NCBI GenBank assembly: GCA_021531755.1
Contig: JADYUK010000003.1
Coordinates: 1 to 64,000 of the forward strand
Direction of reading: 5' to 3'
DNA length: 64,000 bases
DNA from: Hoylesella loescheii
Lineage (GTDB): Bacteria; Bacteroidota; Bacteroidia; Bacteroidales; Bacteroidaceae
The first letter of the stretch is position 1. Each line of letters begins with the position of its first letter. The notes below the pieces were generated by a model. That model saw only the letters and a program-made list of their open reading frames with translations. It had not been told where the DNA came from and did no database searches. The position numbers were made by a program, and so were the translations under genes. Positions 53,200 to 62,211 of this stretch are shown piece by piece.

Positions 53200-54015
53200 A
53201 TGAATAAAAGAACAATTTGTCTGGTATTGATGTTAGTATGTGCTCTTACTATGTTAGCACAGCACTACAACATAGTGAAGAATATTGCCTATACGATGAA
53301 AACTGATACCTATTCGGCCCAGCGGTTGAAGTTGGATATCTACTACCAAGAGCAAGCTACAGACTTACCAGTGGTGGTATGGTTCCATGGAGGAGGCCTT
53401 ACCTCTGGAGAAAAGGATTTCCCGTATAAACTGAAGGAGAAAAATTGTGTATTGGTGGCGGTTAACTACCGCCTGCTGCCCAATGTTACTATAGACCAAA
53501 CTATTGACGATGCAGCAGAGGCGGTAGCTTGGGTTATGAACCACATAACTGAATATGGCGGTAGTACGAAAAAGATGATTGTCTCTGGGCACTCGGCAGG
53601 AGGTTACCTCACGATGATGTTAGCATTAAATAAACAATGGCTGGACCGCTATGGAAAAGATGCCAATCAGATAGCTGCCTATGTGCCTTTCAGTGGTCAG
53701 GCTATCAGCCATTTTTCTTATCGCAAAATGAAGGGAATAGGGGAATTGAAGCCTTCAGTTGATGAGTTCGCACCGTTATATTGGGTGCGTAAGGATTGTC
53801 CGCCCCTTGTATTGCTAGTGGGCGACCGTGAGCTCGAACTCTTTGGACGCTATGAAGAGAATGCTTATCTAGCTCGAATGATGAAATTAGTAGGCCACGA
53901 ATCAACCTATCTCTATGAGTTTGATGGTCACGGGCATGGCGGTATGATGGAACCAGGATATCATATACTAGAATGGTGGGTAAAGAAAATCGACAATAAG
54001 CACTTTGAACCATAA
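53200..54015 (+). CDS. Secreted alpha/beta-hydrolase (carboxylesterase type)
   Basis: The start MNKRTICLVLMLVCALTMLA gives the best signal peptide; ATG at 53191 adds three codons. HGGG (numbered 66-69 from the 53191 start) is the oxyanion hole, GHSAGG holds the nucleophile Ser135 in the same numbering, VGDRE supplies the acid and GHGHGG the His. This is the hormone-sensitive-lipase/BD-FAE type, usually active on acetylated sugars or short esters. Its own consensus promoter and the element copies on both sides show it is an independent unit. Confidence 0.85.
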   Translation: MNKRTICLVLMLVCALTMLAQHYNIVKNIAYTMKTDTYSAQRLKLDIYYQEQATDLPVVVWFHGGGLTSGEKDFPYKLKEKNCVLVAVNYRLLPNVTIDQTIDDAAEAVAWVMNHITEYGGSTKKMIVSGHSAGGYLTMMLALNKQWLDRYGKDANQIAAYVPFSGQAISHFSYRKMKGIGELKPSVDEFAPLYWVRKDCPPLVLLVGDRELELFGRYEENAYLARMMKLVGHESTYLYEFDGHGHGGMMEPGYHILEWWVKKIDNKHFEP

Positions 54016-54106
54016 GCGCGAAAACGATAATGAGCGCATATACATAAGCGACCCTCTATTCAAAATATGGGTGAAACATCATTGTTGAAGGCGGGGCTAT
54101 GACCTG

Positions 54107-54462
54107 GGGGCACAGGGACTGGTACTGTCGAACAGTAACGAATGTTAATAATCCGGAAACTTCTCATATTTAGTATTGTCTATGTAGGTTTTGAACTCCT
54201 CGATATTATGGAGAGGCTCGCAAACCATTACGTTGCTACGGAATGTCCCGTTTGTCGCCCTTTGGACGATAGAATATGGAACGCCTGTAAGACGTGAGAG
54301 GGTGCGAGGTCCGATGCCTTCCTCATGAGCAGAGAATAGATGCTGCTTGTTCACGCCACGAAGTATAGCGTGATAAACGTTAGTGTCTGATGTCGTTCGA
54401 GCTTGCCGTGGCATAATTTTCGATTGCTGATTAATGAATCAATGTACCTGTCCCTATGACCC
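54107..54462. mobile_element. 356-bp RAYT-derived element, copy C
   Basis: The left end is slightly decayed (GGGGCACAGGGACTGGTAC at 54107-54125); the right end GTACCTGTCCCTATGACCC at 54444-54462 is identical to copy A. Exactly the same length as the other two. Confidence 0.9.
54145..54414 (-). pseudogene. Internally deleted RAYT transposase, copy C
   Basis: An 89-residue frame with MPRQARTTSDTNVYHAILRG at its start; it differs from copy B at a handful of residues. Catalytic domain missing as in the others. Confidence 0.8.
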
Positions 54463-54468
54463 ACAACC

Positions 54469-54537
54469 ATGCAATCGGCAGGATTAATAAAGCGTGTGGG
54501 AAGCGATAAGACGGGGCATTGGGAGGTTGTCCAATGA
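54469..54537 (+). pseudogene. 3' remnant of an AlbA_2/RecG-like gene
   Basis: Seven bases beyond element C the text reads MQSAGLIKRVGSDKTGHWEV and stops. It is the C-terminal end of the same family as the pseudogene at 34143 (GLIVRVGSKKTGHWELIKN). The following DNA to 54703 holds no supported gene, though a short stretch KDKKNIDLGTTIYNERGYAP near 54600 may be another remnant. Confidence 0.6.
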
Positions 54538-54703
54538 TTCTCAACTTCCTCCCCACTCAGTTTTCAATGTGTCCTAAAACCTATATCTCTGTTCCCGTCT
54601 CAAGGACAAGAAGAACATCGACCTAGGCACAACGATATACAACGAACGTGGTTATGCGCCATTATGTACAACTGTAACGAAATAAATAAAACGACAAAGC
54701 ATC

Positions 54704-56776
54704 ATGGCTACGCTAAGATATTACTATTCAGATACCATCTCGATGTTCCTCACCAGGAGCACCGATGAGATTGTTGGTAAACTGACTCTTGCCAGCCAGC
54801 ATGACATTAACGATGAGACTTCCAATTCATGGGTTGAGGAGATTGAGTCGCTGCGAAATATCCTTGCGCCATACAAGGACAGAGGTAGTATATATTTCGA
54901 GTACAACATTCCTCGTATGGGTAGACGTGCTGATGTCATCTTGGTCATTGACGAACTTGTGTTCATCCTTGAATACAAAACTGCAGGTAGCAAGTTTGCC
55001 CACGATGCACGTACCCAGGTTTGGGATTATGCCATTGATCTGAAAAACTTCCAAGAAGGCAGTTTGGAGCGCATCATTATTCCTGTACTTGTTGCACCAT
55101 CAGAAAAGGATAAGAACTGCACGTTCAATCTCCGTCATTTCGAGGATGATGTTTATGAGCCATTGCAGACGAATAACGATCGACTCGCAGAAGCAATATC
55201 CCTGCCGTTGGCTCAGATACCTCATGCAACAATCCCACATTCTGACGAACGTGATGAGCGATGGGCAAAGAGCGGCTACGAACCTACGCCAACTATTATT
55301 GAGGCAGCCGTTGCACTTTACGAAGAAAATACTGTTGAGGACATTACGAAGCATGGTGGCGACATTGACAAAGCATCAGCCGAACTTTGTCAAATCATTG
55401 ACCATAGCCGAGAACAAAAGCGTAAAGCCATCTGTTTCATTACTGGTGTGCCGGGCGCTGGCAAGACGCTCATCGGATTGAATACAGCCATCGATCAGTT
55501 CAATCGTGGCGAAAAAGCAGTCTATCTTTCCGGCAACTTCCCTCTCGTTGAGGTGTTGCAAGAAGCTTTGACTCGTGACTATGTACGTCGTGAGAAGGTT
55601 AAGGCGAAACAAGAAGGACGCAAGCCATGTACCAAAGAGGAAGCAAAGAGCAAGGTCAAGGCTTTCATACAAATGATTCACCATTACCGCGACCTCTACC
55701 TTGAAGGTACACAGGTCGTCGGGAAAGAGATAAAACCTATCGAGGGCTACTTCCAGAGCCATACCGATAAGGCATACATTCCTGCTGAGCATGTTGCCAT
55801 CTTCGACGAAGCTCAGCGAGCATGGACAGGCGATGAACTCAAAAGATTCATGCGTGAGAAGAAAGGCATAAAGGAGTTCCCTTATAGCGAACCCGAATAC
55901 CTCATTAGTTGTATGGATCGTCAAACCGATTGGGGTGTAGTCGTTTGCCTTGTTGGTAACGGACAAGCTATCAACAAGGGTGAGGCCGGATTGACGGAAT
56001 GGATTGAATCCATCAACCGCCGCTATCAGGACTGGGATGTTTACATGTCCGAATACCTCATTGACTCTGGCGATGTGAGCAAGGAAGAACTGGCACTTGT
56101 AAAGCAACAGTTGAAACCTCGAGAAAACCTTCATTTGAAAATGTCTATGCGCTCTTTCCGTTCCGAAAAGGTGAGCATCTTCGTCAACCAACTCCTTGCA
56201 TTGAAGCAGGAGGATGCAGCTGCGACCTTAAAGGAACTTGGCAACTATCCGATAGTAATGACCCGTTCTCTCGATACCGCTAAACAATGGTTGCGTGACC
56301 ATGCCCGAGGCAGTGAACGATTTGGCCTTCTTGCCTGCAGTAAAGCAGAGCGACTGAAAGCCATAAGTATCAACGTGCGCTATCAACCTGACTTTGTTCA
56401 TTGGTTCCTTGAAGACGATTCGGACATTCGTTCGTCAAATGCCCTCGAAGACACACTCACCGAGTTCAAGGTGCAAGGCCTTGAAATAGATTGGGCATGT
56501 GTGGCTTGGGATGCCGACCTGCGTCTGAACAAGGAGCAAACCGAATGGCAGCACTTCCAACTGCGTTCAGGTACCAAGTGGCAGAACATCAATAAGCCAA
56601 TAAACCAAGAGTACCACATCAATGCATATCGTGTCCTCCTCACCCGAGCACGCCAAGGCATGGTTATCGTGGTTCCCGATGGAGACCATGGTGTACCGCC
56701 AGACGAGACGCGCAAGCCTGAGTGGTATGATGACATTTACAATTATTTGCAGAATATAGGGATTGTGGAAATATAA
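54704..56776 (+). CDS. DUF2075 (Schlafen-group-3-like) helicase
   Basis: A 690-residue protein. The N-terminus carries a nuclease-like strand-helix block (GRRADVILVIDELVFILEYK, a possible PD-(D/E)xK core with D-x-n-E-x-K). The ATPase begins CFITGVPGAGKTLIGLN with Lys254, followed by Walker B HVAIFDEAQRAW and motif VLLTRARQGMVIVVPDGDH near the end. Proteins of this kind occur in defence islands and with phage-related genes. It precedes the truncated gene and the DUF3427 helicase on the same strand. Confidence 0.85.
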   Translation: MATLRYYYSDTISMFLTRSTDEIVGKLTLASQHDINDETSNSWVEEIESLRNILAPYKDRGSIYFEYNIPRMGRRADVILVIDELVFILEYKTAGSKFAHDARTQVWDYAIDLKNFQEGSLERIIIPVLVAPSEKDKNCTFNLRHFEDDVYEPLQTNNDRLAEAISLPLAQIPHATIPHSDERDERWAKSGYEPTPTIIEAAVALYEENTVEDITKHGGDIDKASAELCQIIDHSREQKRKAICFITGVPGAGKTLIGLNTAIDQFNRGEKAVYLSGNFPLVEVLQEALTRDYVRREKVKAKQEGRKPCTKEEAKSKVKAFIQMIHHYRDLYLEGTQVVGKEIKPIEGYFQSHTDKAYIPAEHVAIFDEAQRAWTGDELKRFMREKKGIKEFPYSEPEYLISCMDRQTDWGVVVCLVGNGQAINKGEAGLTEWIESINRRYQDWDVYMSEYLIDSGDVSKEELALVKQQLKPRENLHLKMSMRSFRSEKVSIFVNQLLALKQEDAAATLKELGNYPIVMTRSLDTAKQWLRDHARGSERFGLLACSKAERLKAISINVRYQPDFVHWFLEDDSDIRSSNALEDTLTEFKVQGLEIDWACVAWDADLRLNKEQTEWQHFQLRSGTKWQNINKPINQEYHINAYRVLLTRARQGMVIVVPDGDHGVPPDETRKPEWYDDIYNYLQNIGIVEI

Positions 56777-56789
56777 AACCGCATACAAT

Positions 56790-57083
56790 ATGATCAACTT
56801 TCAATTCTTTCCTCGCTCTCATGGAGTCACTCCGAGGATTCGCGAAATAATAGAATGCTTCAAGGCTGTGGACAAAGAGAAGGATGCAAGCGTACACTTG
56901 AAATCCAATGACATGCTTGCACTTTTGCGTCTACATCTTGAACAAATTGGCTTTATCGTTGAAACAGGTAAGGCTAAGGACGAACAGATATTTGTCCCTG
57001 TATTGTTCAGCGAGAATGATGAAGTTGATAAGTCTTTTGCTGCTGCTTGTCTCTCGCTATCCACAATCGACAGACCTGCGTAA
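56790..57083 (+). pseudogene. Truncated N-terminal part of a larger protein
   Basis: From MINFQFFPRSHGVTPRIREI a 97-codon frame continues through HLEQIGFIVETGKAKDEQIF and ends abruptly after FSENDEVDKSFAAACLSLST. The sequence is conserved-looking up to the end and then turns to unrelated residues, as expected when a frameshift or deletion cuts a longer gene. The family is not identified, though the start resembles nuclease-related proteins of defence islands. Confidence 0.5.
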
Positions 57084-57226
57084 TTGGCTTATGGGTATTC
57101 CAAATAGGTACGTACACTTCGGTGTACTGATACAAAATTGCAGTCGTTGATTGGGTTGATCATGAATTATCATAAATGTTATGACCAGGAAGGGTGCATT
57201 ATAAGATAAAAACAATAGTTACGCCT

Positions 57227-60200
57227 ATGAAGATTGGAATTTATGAGCAGATAATCAACCAGTTGTTCGAAGAGAAAATCTCTTCGATTGACCAGAACCG
57301 GTTTTACATCGGGGAGCGGGTCATTAAGAAGGATGAGGTGGCAAAGTTGCTGTCGATGTATTTGACGAGCATCTTTGAACAGGTGCTGTCGGATATGGTT
57401 GATATAAATGATGAGAGTGATGAAGAAGACGAACAAAAAGATTCATCTGTCAAAAGGGGGCTGGAGTTAGCCAATTCCATCATTCGTAAACTGGTAAATG
57501 AGTTCCATTTGGATTCTGGCAACTTGGTTTCTGCTCAGGCCAAGATTTTGACAGCAGTAATTGATAAGACTCAATCGGATTATCCAGATTTGGCAAAACG
57601 TCTGGAGGAGATGATGCCAATGAAGGGTCTCATAAACGGGGCTCTGTTTACAGGCAAGGGGATGAAGATGTATACGGAGTTACAGAAAGAAATAGCCTCA
57701 GCTGATGAAATCCGTTTGATGGTGTCGTTTATCAAGAAACGTGGGCTTGCTCTTATTTTGCCACGGTTGAGAGAGTTTACCAACAGAGGAGGGCAACTGA
57801 AGGTAATCACAACAACCTATATGCAGGCTACCGATTATGATGCCATTATCCAGCTGTCATCGTTGAAGAATACAGAAATAAAAATTACATACGATGTCTC
57901 CTCTGAGCGCCTTCATGCAAAAGCTTATGTTTTCCTTCGTGATACAGGCTTTAATACAGCATATATAGGTTCTTCAAATATCTCCGAACAAGCACTTGAT
58001 ACAGGTGCAGAATGGAATGTGAAGGTAACGCAAATGGAGCAGCCACGAATGATGAAGACCATTCTTGGTGCATTTGATGCTTCATGGTGGGCAGATGGTT
58101 ACGAGACTTTTGTGAATGGCGAAGATAACGAGAGGCTGAAAGCAGCCTTAAACAAAGAAGTGGATAATGAAATAGATTTCTCGACACTTAAGGGCTTAAT
58201 TCGTCCTTTCGATTATCAGCAAGAGATTCTAGAACGACTTCAGGTTGAACGCGAGGTGCGGAATCATTGGAAGAATCTGGTGGTCGCTGCAACTGGAACA
58301 GGCAAGACCGTAATGGCTGCCAGCGATTACAAGGCATTTGCAGAGAAACACGAACGTGCCCGTCTGTTGTTCGTGGCTCACAGGGAAGAAATCCTCCGAC
58401 AGAGTCTCCAGACTTTCCGGCAAGTACTTTCTGACTATAACTTTGGCGAGAAATGGTATGGAGGCGAAGAACCTGCAGATTATGAATATGTGTTCGCCTC
58501 AAAGGATACATTGAACAACCGTTTGGATAGTTTGTCATTACCTGAAGACTATTATGATTATATAGTCGTTGATGAGGTTCATCATGTGGCAGCATCTTCT
58601 TATCGTAAGATAATTAACCACTTTAGACCTAAAGTGCTTTTAGGATTGACGGCTACTCCTGAGCGAATGGATGGAGAAGACATTACACAAGACTTTGATG
58701 GTACCATTTCTGCTGAGATACGTCTTGATGATGCACTGAACAAAGGCTTGCTGGCTCCGTTCTATTACTATGGTATAACAGACTCCGTTGATTATTCAGA
58801 GGTTGCCTGGGATAAAGGTCATTATGTGGCATCTGAACTTTCTCGTATTTATAGTTACAATGATGCACGTACTGCTGTGATTTTGCAGTCTTTGCAGAAG
58901 TATCTGACCAATATTCGTGATGTCAGGGCTTTGTGTTTCTGTGTTGACCAGCAACATGCCAAATATATGGCTTCCAAATTTACGCTATGTGGATTGAAAG
59001 CCGATGTGCTGACCAGTGAAAACGCACAGATGCGAGCACCGCTTTACAGACGATTGAAGAATAAGGAAATCAACTATCTATTTGTAGTGGATATGTTCAA
59101 CGAGGGTGTAGATATACCCGAGGTTGATACAATTCTTTTCCTTCGTCCCACGGAGAGTCTCACTGTGTTTATCCAACAGTTTGGACGAGGTCTCCGCAAA
59201 GCAGAGGGAAAGACACATGTTAATATACTTGATTTTGTAGGTAACAGTCGAGCTGAATTCAATTATACCGACCGTATGCGTGTGATGCTCGGCAGAACGT
59301 CAATGAGTGTCGTAGAGGAAATGGAACGCGATTGCCCTCACTTGCCTTTAGGTTGCCGAATTATACTGGAGCCAAAGGCAAAGGAGCATGTCCTGAACAA
59401 TATCAAGGGGGCTATTCAGCGTTTTACGGCACGAAAGGTCATCGCATTGGTACAGAACTTCGAGAGACATCACTCAGTTCCGCTTACGCTCTCCAATTTC
59501 GTAAGAATCTATCAGATGCCCGTAGATAAGCTATACAAAGGGAGAACGTGGAATCAGATCTTGTTTGAGGCTGGGGTGGGCGAAGAGCAATCTCGTTTTA
59601 ATGAGGAGCTGAGTCGTGCCGTATTCCGTAAGTGGTCTGCAACGGACTCGTATTCCTATTTGAGCTTTATCGAACAACTTGCAAAACGAGCGTTCAGAGT
59701 GAGAGTAAACAGAATGAATGCTGTTGATCAAAAGCGATTGCTGATGCTCTACTACGACCTTTTTGAGACGGCTGGAAGATTTGTAAGCCTCCAAGATATG
59801 GTTGATGCCCTTGCTGCTGACAAACTATTCTTTGAAGAGCTTGCTGAGGTGATAGGAGTGATGCTTCAAGAGAACAAAGCCTACGAGAAGCCGGATAACT
59901 CCCTGTTGCCAAATTTCCCATTGAAGCTCCATGGCGTATATACAAAGGCACAGATTCAGGTTGCTATCGGAACATCGACGTTGGCACGAAAATCGTCAGC
60001 TCGCGAGGGTGTGGAACGCAACAAACTGCTGAATGTGGAGGCTATGTTTGTCGATATCATCAAGAATCGTGAAGAGGGCTCTACGACTGATTACGACGAC
60101 AAGGCGTTGTCACCCTATCTATTCCAATGGGATACTCAGAACCGAGTAAAGCCTGAATCAAATGAAGGTCAGGCTTATATCCATCAGACACAGACCATGC

Positions 60201-60406
60201 TGCTCTTTGTCCGTGAGCAAAAGAACTTTGTTGAGGACAAGACTCGCACAATGGGATATGTTTATTTGGGTCGTGTTACCCTGAGCGACTGGGAGTACAA
60301 GAATTTAGGAAATAGGATGCAAATGCAGATACGTTGGAATATGGTGGAACCGATTCCTGGCAGCGTGATGCACTTCGCACGAATGAAAGAAATGGCTACC
60401 TGCTGA
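57227..60406 (+). CDS. PLD nuclease-like / DEAD helicase / DUF3427 protein
   Basis: A 1059-residue protein from MKIGIYEQIINQLFEEKISS; 11 upstream codons were left out. Order of parts: N-terminal helical region (1-150); a phospholipase-D-like domain with RLHAKAYVFLR (His230, Lys232) and GSSNISEQALDTG; a superfamily 2 helicase with ATGTGKT (Lys360), VVDEVHH (Asp449-His452) and LGLTATPERMDG; motif VI QQFGRGLRKAEG; and the C-terminal DUF3427 region with SPYLFQWDTQN. It probably unwinds or tracks along nucleic acid and cuts it. This architecture is common in bacterial defence loci. Confidence 0.9.
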   Translation: MKIGIYEQIINQLFEEKISSIDQNRFYIGERVIKKDEVAKLLSMYLTSIFEQVLSDMVDINDESDEEDEQKDSSVKRGLELANSIIRKLVNEFHLDSGNLVSAQAKILTAVIDKTQSDYPDLAKRLEEMMPMKGLINGALFTGKGMKMYTELQKEIASADEIRLMVSFIKKRGLALILPRLREFTNRGGQLKVITTTYMQATDYDAIIQLSSLKNTEIKITYDVSSERLHAKAYVFLRDTGFNTAYIGSSNISEQALDTGAEWNVKVTQMEQPRMMKTILGAFDASWWADGYETFVNGEDNERLKAALNKEVDNEIDFSTLKGLIRPFDYQQEILERLQVEREVRNHWKNLVVAATGTGKTVMAASDYKAFAEKHERARLLFVAHREEILRQSLQTFRQVLSDYNFGEKWYGGEEPADYEYVFASKDTLNNRLDSLSLPEDYYDYIVVDEVHHVAASSYRKIINHFRPKVLLGLTATPERMDGEDITQDFDGTISAEIRLDDALNKGLLAPFYYYGITDSVDYSEVAWDKGHYVASELSRIYSYNDARTAVILQSLQKYLTNIRDVRALCFCVDQQHAKYMASKFTLCGLKADVLTSENAQMRAPLYRRLKNKEINYLFVVDMFNEGVDIPEVDTILFLRPTESLTVFIQQFGRGLRKAEGKTHVNILDFVGNSRAEFNYTDRMRVMLGRTSMSVVEEMERDCPHLPLGCRIILEPKAKEHVLNNIKGAIQRFTARKVIALVQNFERHHSVPLTLSNFVRIYQMPVDKLYKGRTWNQILFEAGVGEEQSRFNEELSRAVFRKWSATDSYSYLSFIEQLAKRAFRVRVNRMNAVDQKRLLMLYYDLFETAGRFVSLQDMVDALAADKLFFEELAEVIGVMLQENKAYEKPDNSLLPNFPLKLHGVYTKAQIQVAIGTSTLARKSSAREGVERNKLLNVEAMFVDIIKNREEGSTTDYDDKALSPYLFQWDTQNRVKPESNEGQAYIHQTQTMLLFVREQKNFVEDKTRTMGYVYLGRVTLSDWEYKNLGNRMQMQIRWNMVEPIPGSVMHFARMKEMATC

Positions 60407-60463
60407 CAAAATTGTAGTTGAACAACTAATTGGCATAAATGTCAAGTGAAGTAAAATAAATCA

Positions 60464-61597
60464 ATGAATATGAGCGACGAACAGAAATATACCATTCAGG
60501 GCCTAGATGAATACATTCGCCAAGGCGAACCACAGAAGCGTGAACGTAGCGAAGCTTGGAAGGTTGCTATTGGGCTTCAACAAGTTGATAGACTTCAGAC
60601 TTCTGAATATCTGCTTGATACTGCTAAACGGCATATCGAGGGTGATATCAGCATCAATGAAGCAAAGCAACTTATCGACTCATACTACAAGTCTGCATCT
60701 GGACGAAAGGTTGTTGAGAATGACCGAACGGAAGAGGCAGACAAGGTAGCTACACGTATCACGGAGTTGATAGAGGAGAAAACGTTCTCATTTACTCCTG
60801 CTCAGTTGATTTCTATACATCGTCGCTTGTTTGATGGCATTTACAAGCTGGCAGGACGCATTCGTGATTATAATATTACGAAGAACGAGTGGGTACTTGG
60901 CGGCAAGACCGTGTATTATGCCAGTGCAGATACTATCAGCGAAACTTTGAATTACGATATGGGGCAGGAACGTGAGTTTAGTTATGCTAACATGAATATT
61001 GACGATGCTATTCGTCATCTAACCCGTTTCTGTGCTAATCTATGGCAAGTTCATGCGTTTTTCGAAGGCAACACACGAACGACTGCCGTATTTATGATTA
61101 AATACCTACGTACATTGGGCTTCAATGTGGTCAATGATGTCTTTGCAGAGAACTCGTGGTATTTCCGAAATGCGCTCGTTCGTGCCAACTATAGTGATTT
61201 GACAAATGGCATCACAGAAACGACAGAGTACTTGGAGAGATTCTTCCGCAGTATGTTGCTTGGAGAAGAACATGACCTTAGGAACAGGATAATGCACGTT
61301 GATTGGAACAAAGTTGAGAACGAAACCATATCCCAAAGTGCAAATCACGAAGTTCAAAGTGCAAAAGGTGGCGAAGAATTACCCCCAAAGTGCAAAAATT
61401 GCACTTTGGAAGAAGTCGCTCTACTTCGCATAGTGCAAAAGAATCCATATGCTACCCAAAAAGAGATTGCTGCTGAAATTGGAAAGTCTGAGCGAACCGT
61501 CAAATCAATTACCATAGCGTTGCAAGAGAAGAACATTCTACGTAGAGTGAATGGTAAAAGAAATGGCTATTGGGAATTTGTTGACGATTCAATTTAA
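60464..61597 (+). CDS. Fic protein with VbhA-like N-terminus and C-terminal winged helix
   Basis: A 377-residue protein. The active-site loop HAFFEGNTR (residues 197-205) is a variant of HPFxxGNGR, with Ala for Pro and Thr for the second Gly. DTAKRHIEGDISINEAKQLI at about 52-71 resembles the VbhA-type antitoxin helix-turn that blocks Fic ATP binding, here fused in one chain. The C-terminal 70 residues (IVQKNPYATQKEIAAEIGKS, ALQEKNILRRVNGKRN) are a winged helix that could bind DNA. It likely adds AMP, or another nucleotide part, to a target; the loop change may alter the chemistry. Confidence 0.85.
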   Translation: MNMSDEQKYTIQGLDEYIRQGEPQKRERSEAWKVAIGLQQVDRLQTSEYLLDTAKRHIEGDISINEAKQLIDSYYKSASGRKVVENDRTEEADKVATRITELIEEKTFSFTPAQLISIHRRLFDGIYKLAGRIRDYNITKNEWVLGGKTVYYASADTISETLNYDMGQEREFSYANMNIDDAIRHLTRFCANLWQVHAFFEGNTRTTAVFMIKYLRTLGFNVVNDVFAENSWYFRNALVRANYSDLTNGITETTEYLERFFRSMLLGEEHDLRNRIMHVDWNKVENETISQSANHEVQSAKGGEELPPKCKNCTLEEVALLRIVQKNPYATQKEIAAEIGKSERTVKSITIALQEKNILRRVNGKRNGYWEFVDDSI

Positions 61598-61610
61598 CAA
61601 AAGTCATATA

Positions 61611-61772
61611 ATGGATGAACAGAACAATCCAATTATAATATATGAAGATGGGGAACTGGAAGTATCTGCAACCTGTCGGAATTTCCGACAGGTTCGTCAG
61701 GAAGATTCCAGGATGGTCGAAAGAGAATTGCCGCTACACCAACATGGACTGTCTATGGCGGCTTTGTTATGA
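61611..61772 (+). pseudogene. RhuM-like N-terminal remnant
   Basis: MDEQNNPIIIYEDGELEVSA followed by CRNFRQVRQEDSRMVERELP resembles the start and a later conserved block of the RhuM family joined together, then stops at 61772. AACCTGTCGGAA/TTCCGACAGGTT (61670-61694) forms a perfect hairpin inside it. Confidence 0.4.
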
Positions 61773-61897
61773 TGACATTTTTTGAGATCCGCATAGGGCG
61801 TTACTCAATTTGGTCCTGTACTGTACCACACATGTAGCAAAAAAAACGTAAAAAAAGGAATAATAAGCACATAACAAACATGAGCCTATAAAATGCA

Positions 61898-61931
61898 AAT
61901 AGCGTGTAACTCATTGAGCTACACGCTATTT
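61898..61931. terminator. Terminator hairpin after the Fic unit
   Basis: AAATAGCGTGTA at 61898-61909 pairs perfectly with TACACGCTATTT at 61920-61931; inner CTC/GAG extends the stem. T-rich bases follow on the plus strand (GATAGTGTTTTG). It lies between the plus-strand Fic unit and the convergent minus-strand gene. The surrounding gap (61773-62211) holds nothing else convincing. Confidence 0.7.
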
Positions 61932-62211
61932 GATAGTGTTTTGTTATGTCTTTACTTATTGGTCTCATTTGACCTCCTCGAAAACGACTCTAACTGACTA
62001 TCAATGCGTTAGCACCGGATGTTGCACACATGTCACAAAAACGGAAATAACCATTGATAATCAACATGTTACAAAATCGATGCAAAGATATAAATTTCTC
62101 CCCAAACAACCAAAAGAAAACACAGAAAAAATCACAAACTTGCCACATTTTTGATTGAGCCACTATCTGCTAGTATAATATGGCAACCTCATGCCAAACA
62201 TCCATAAGATT

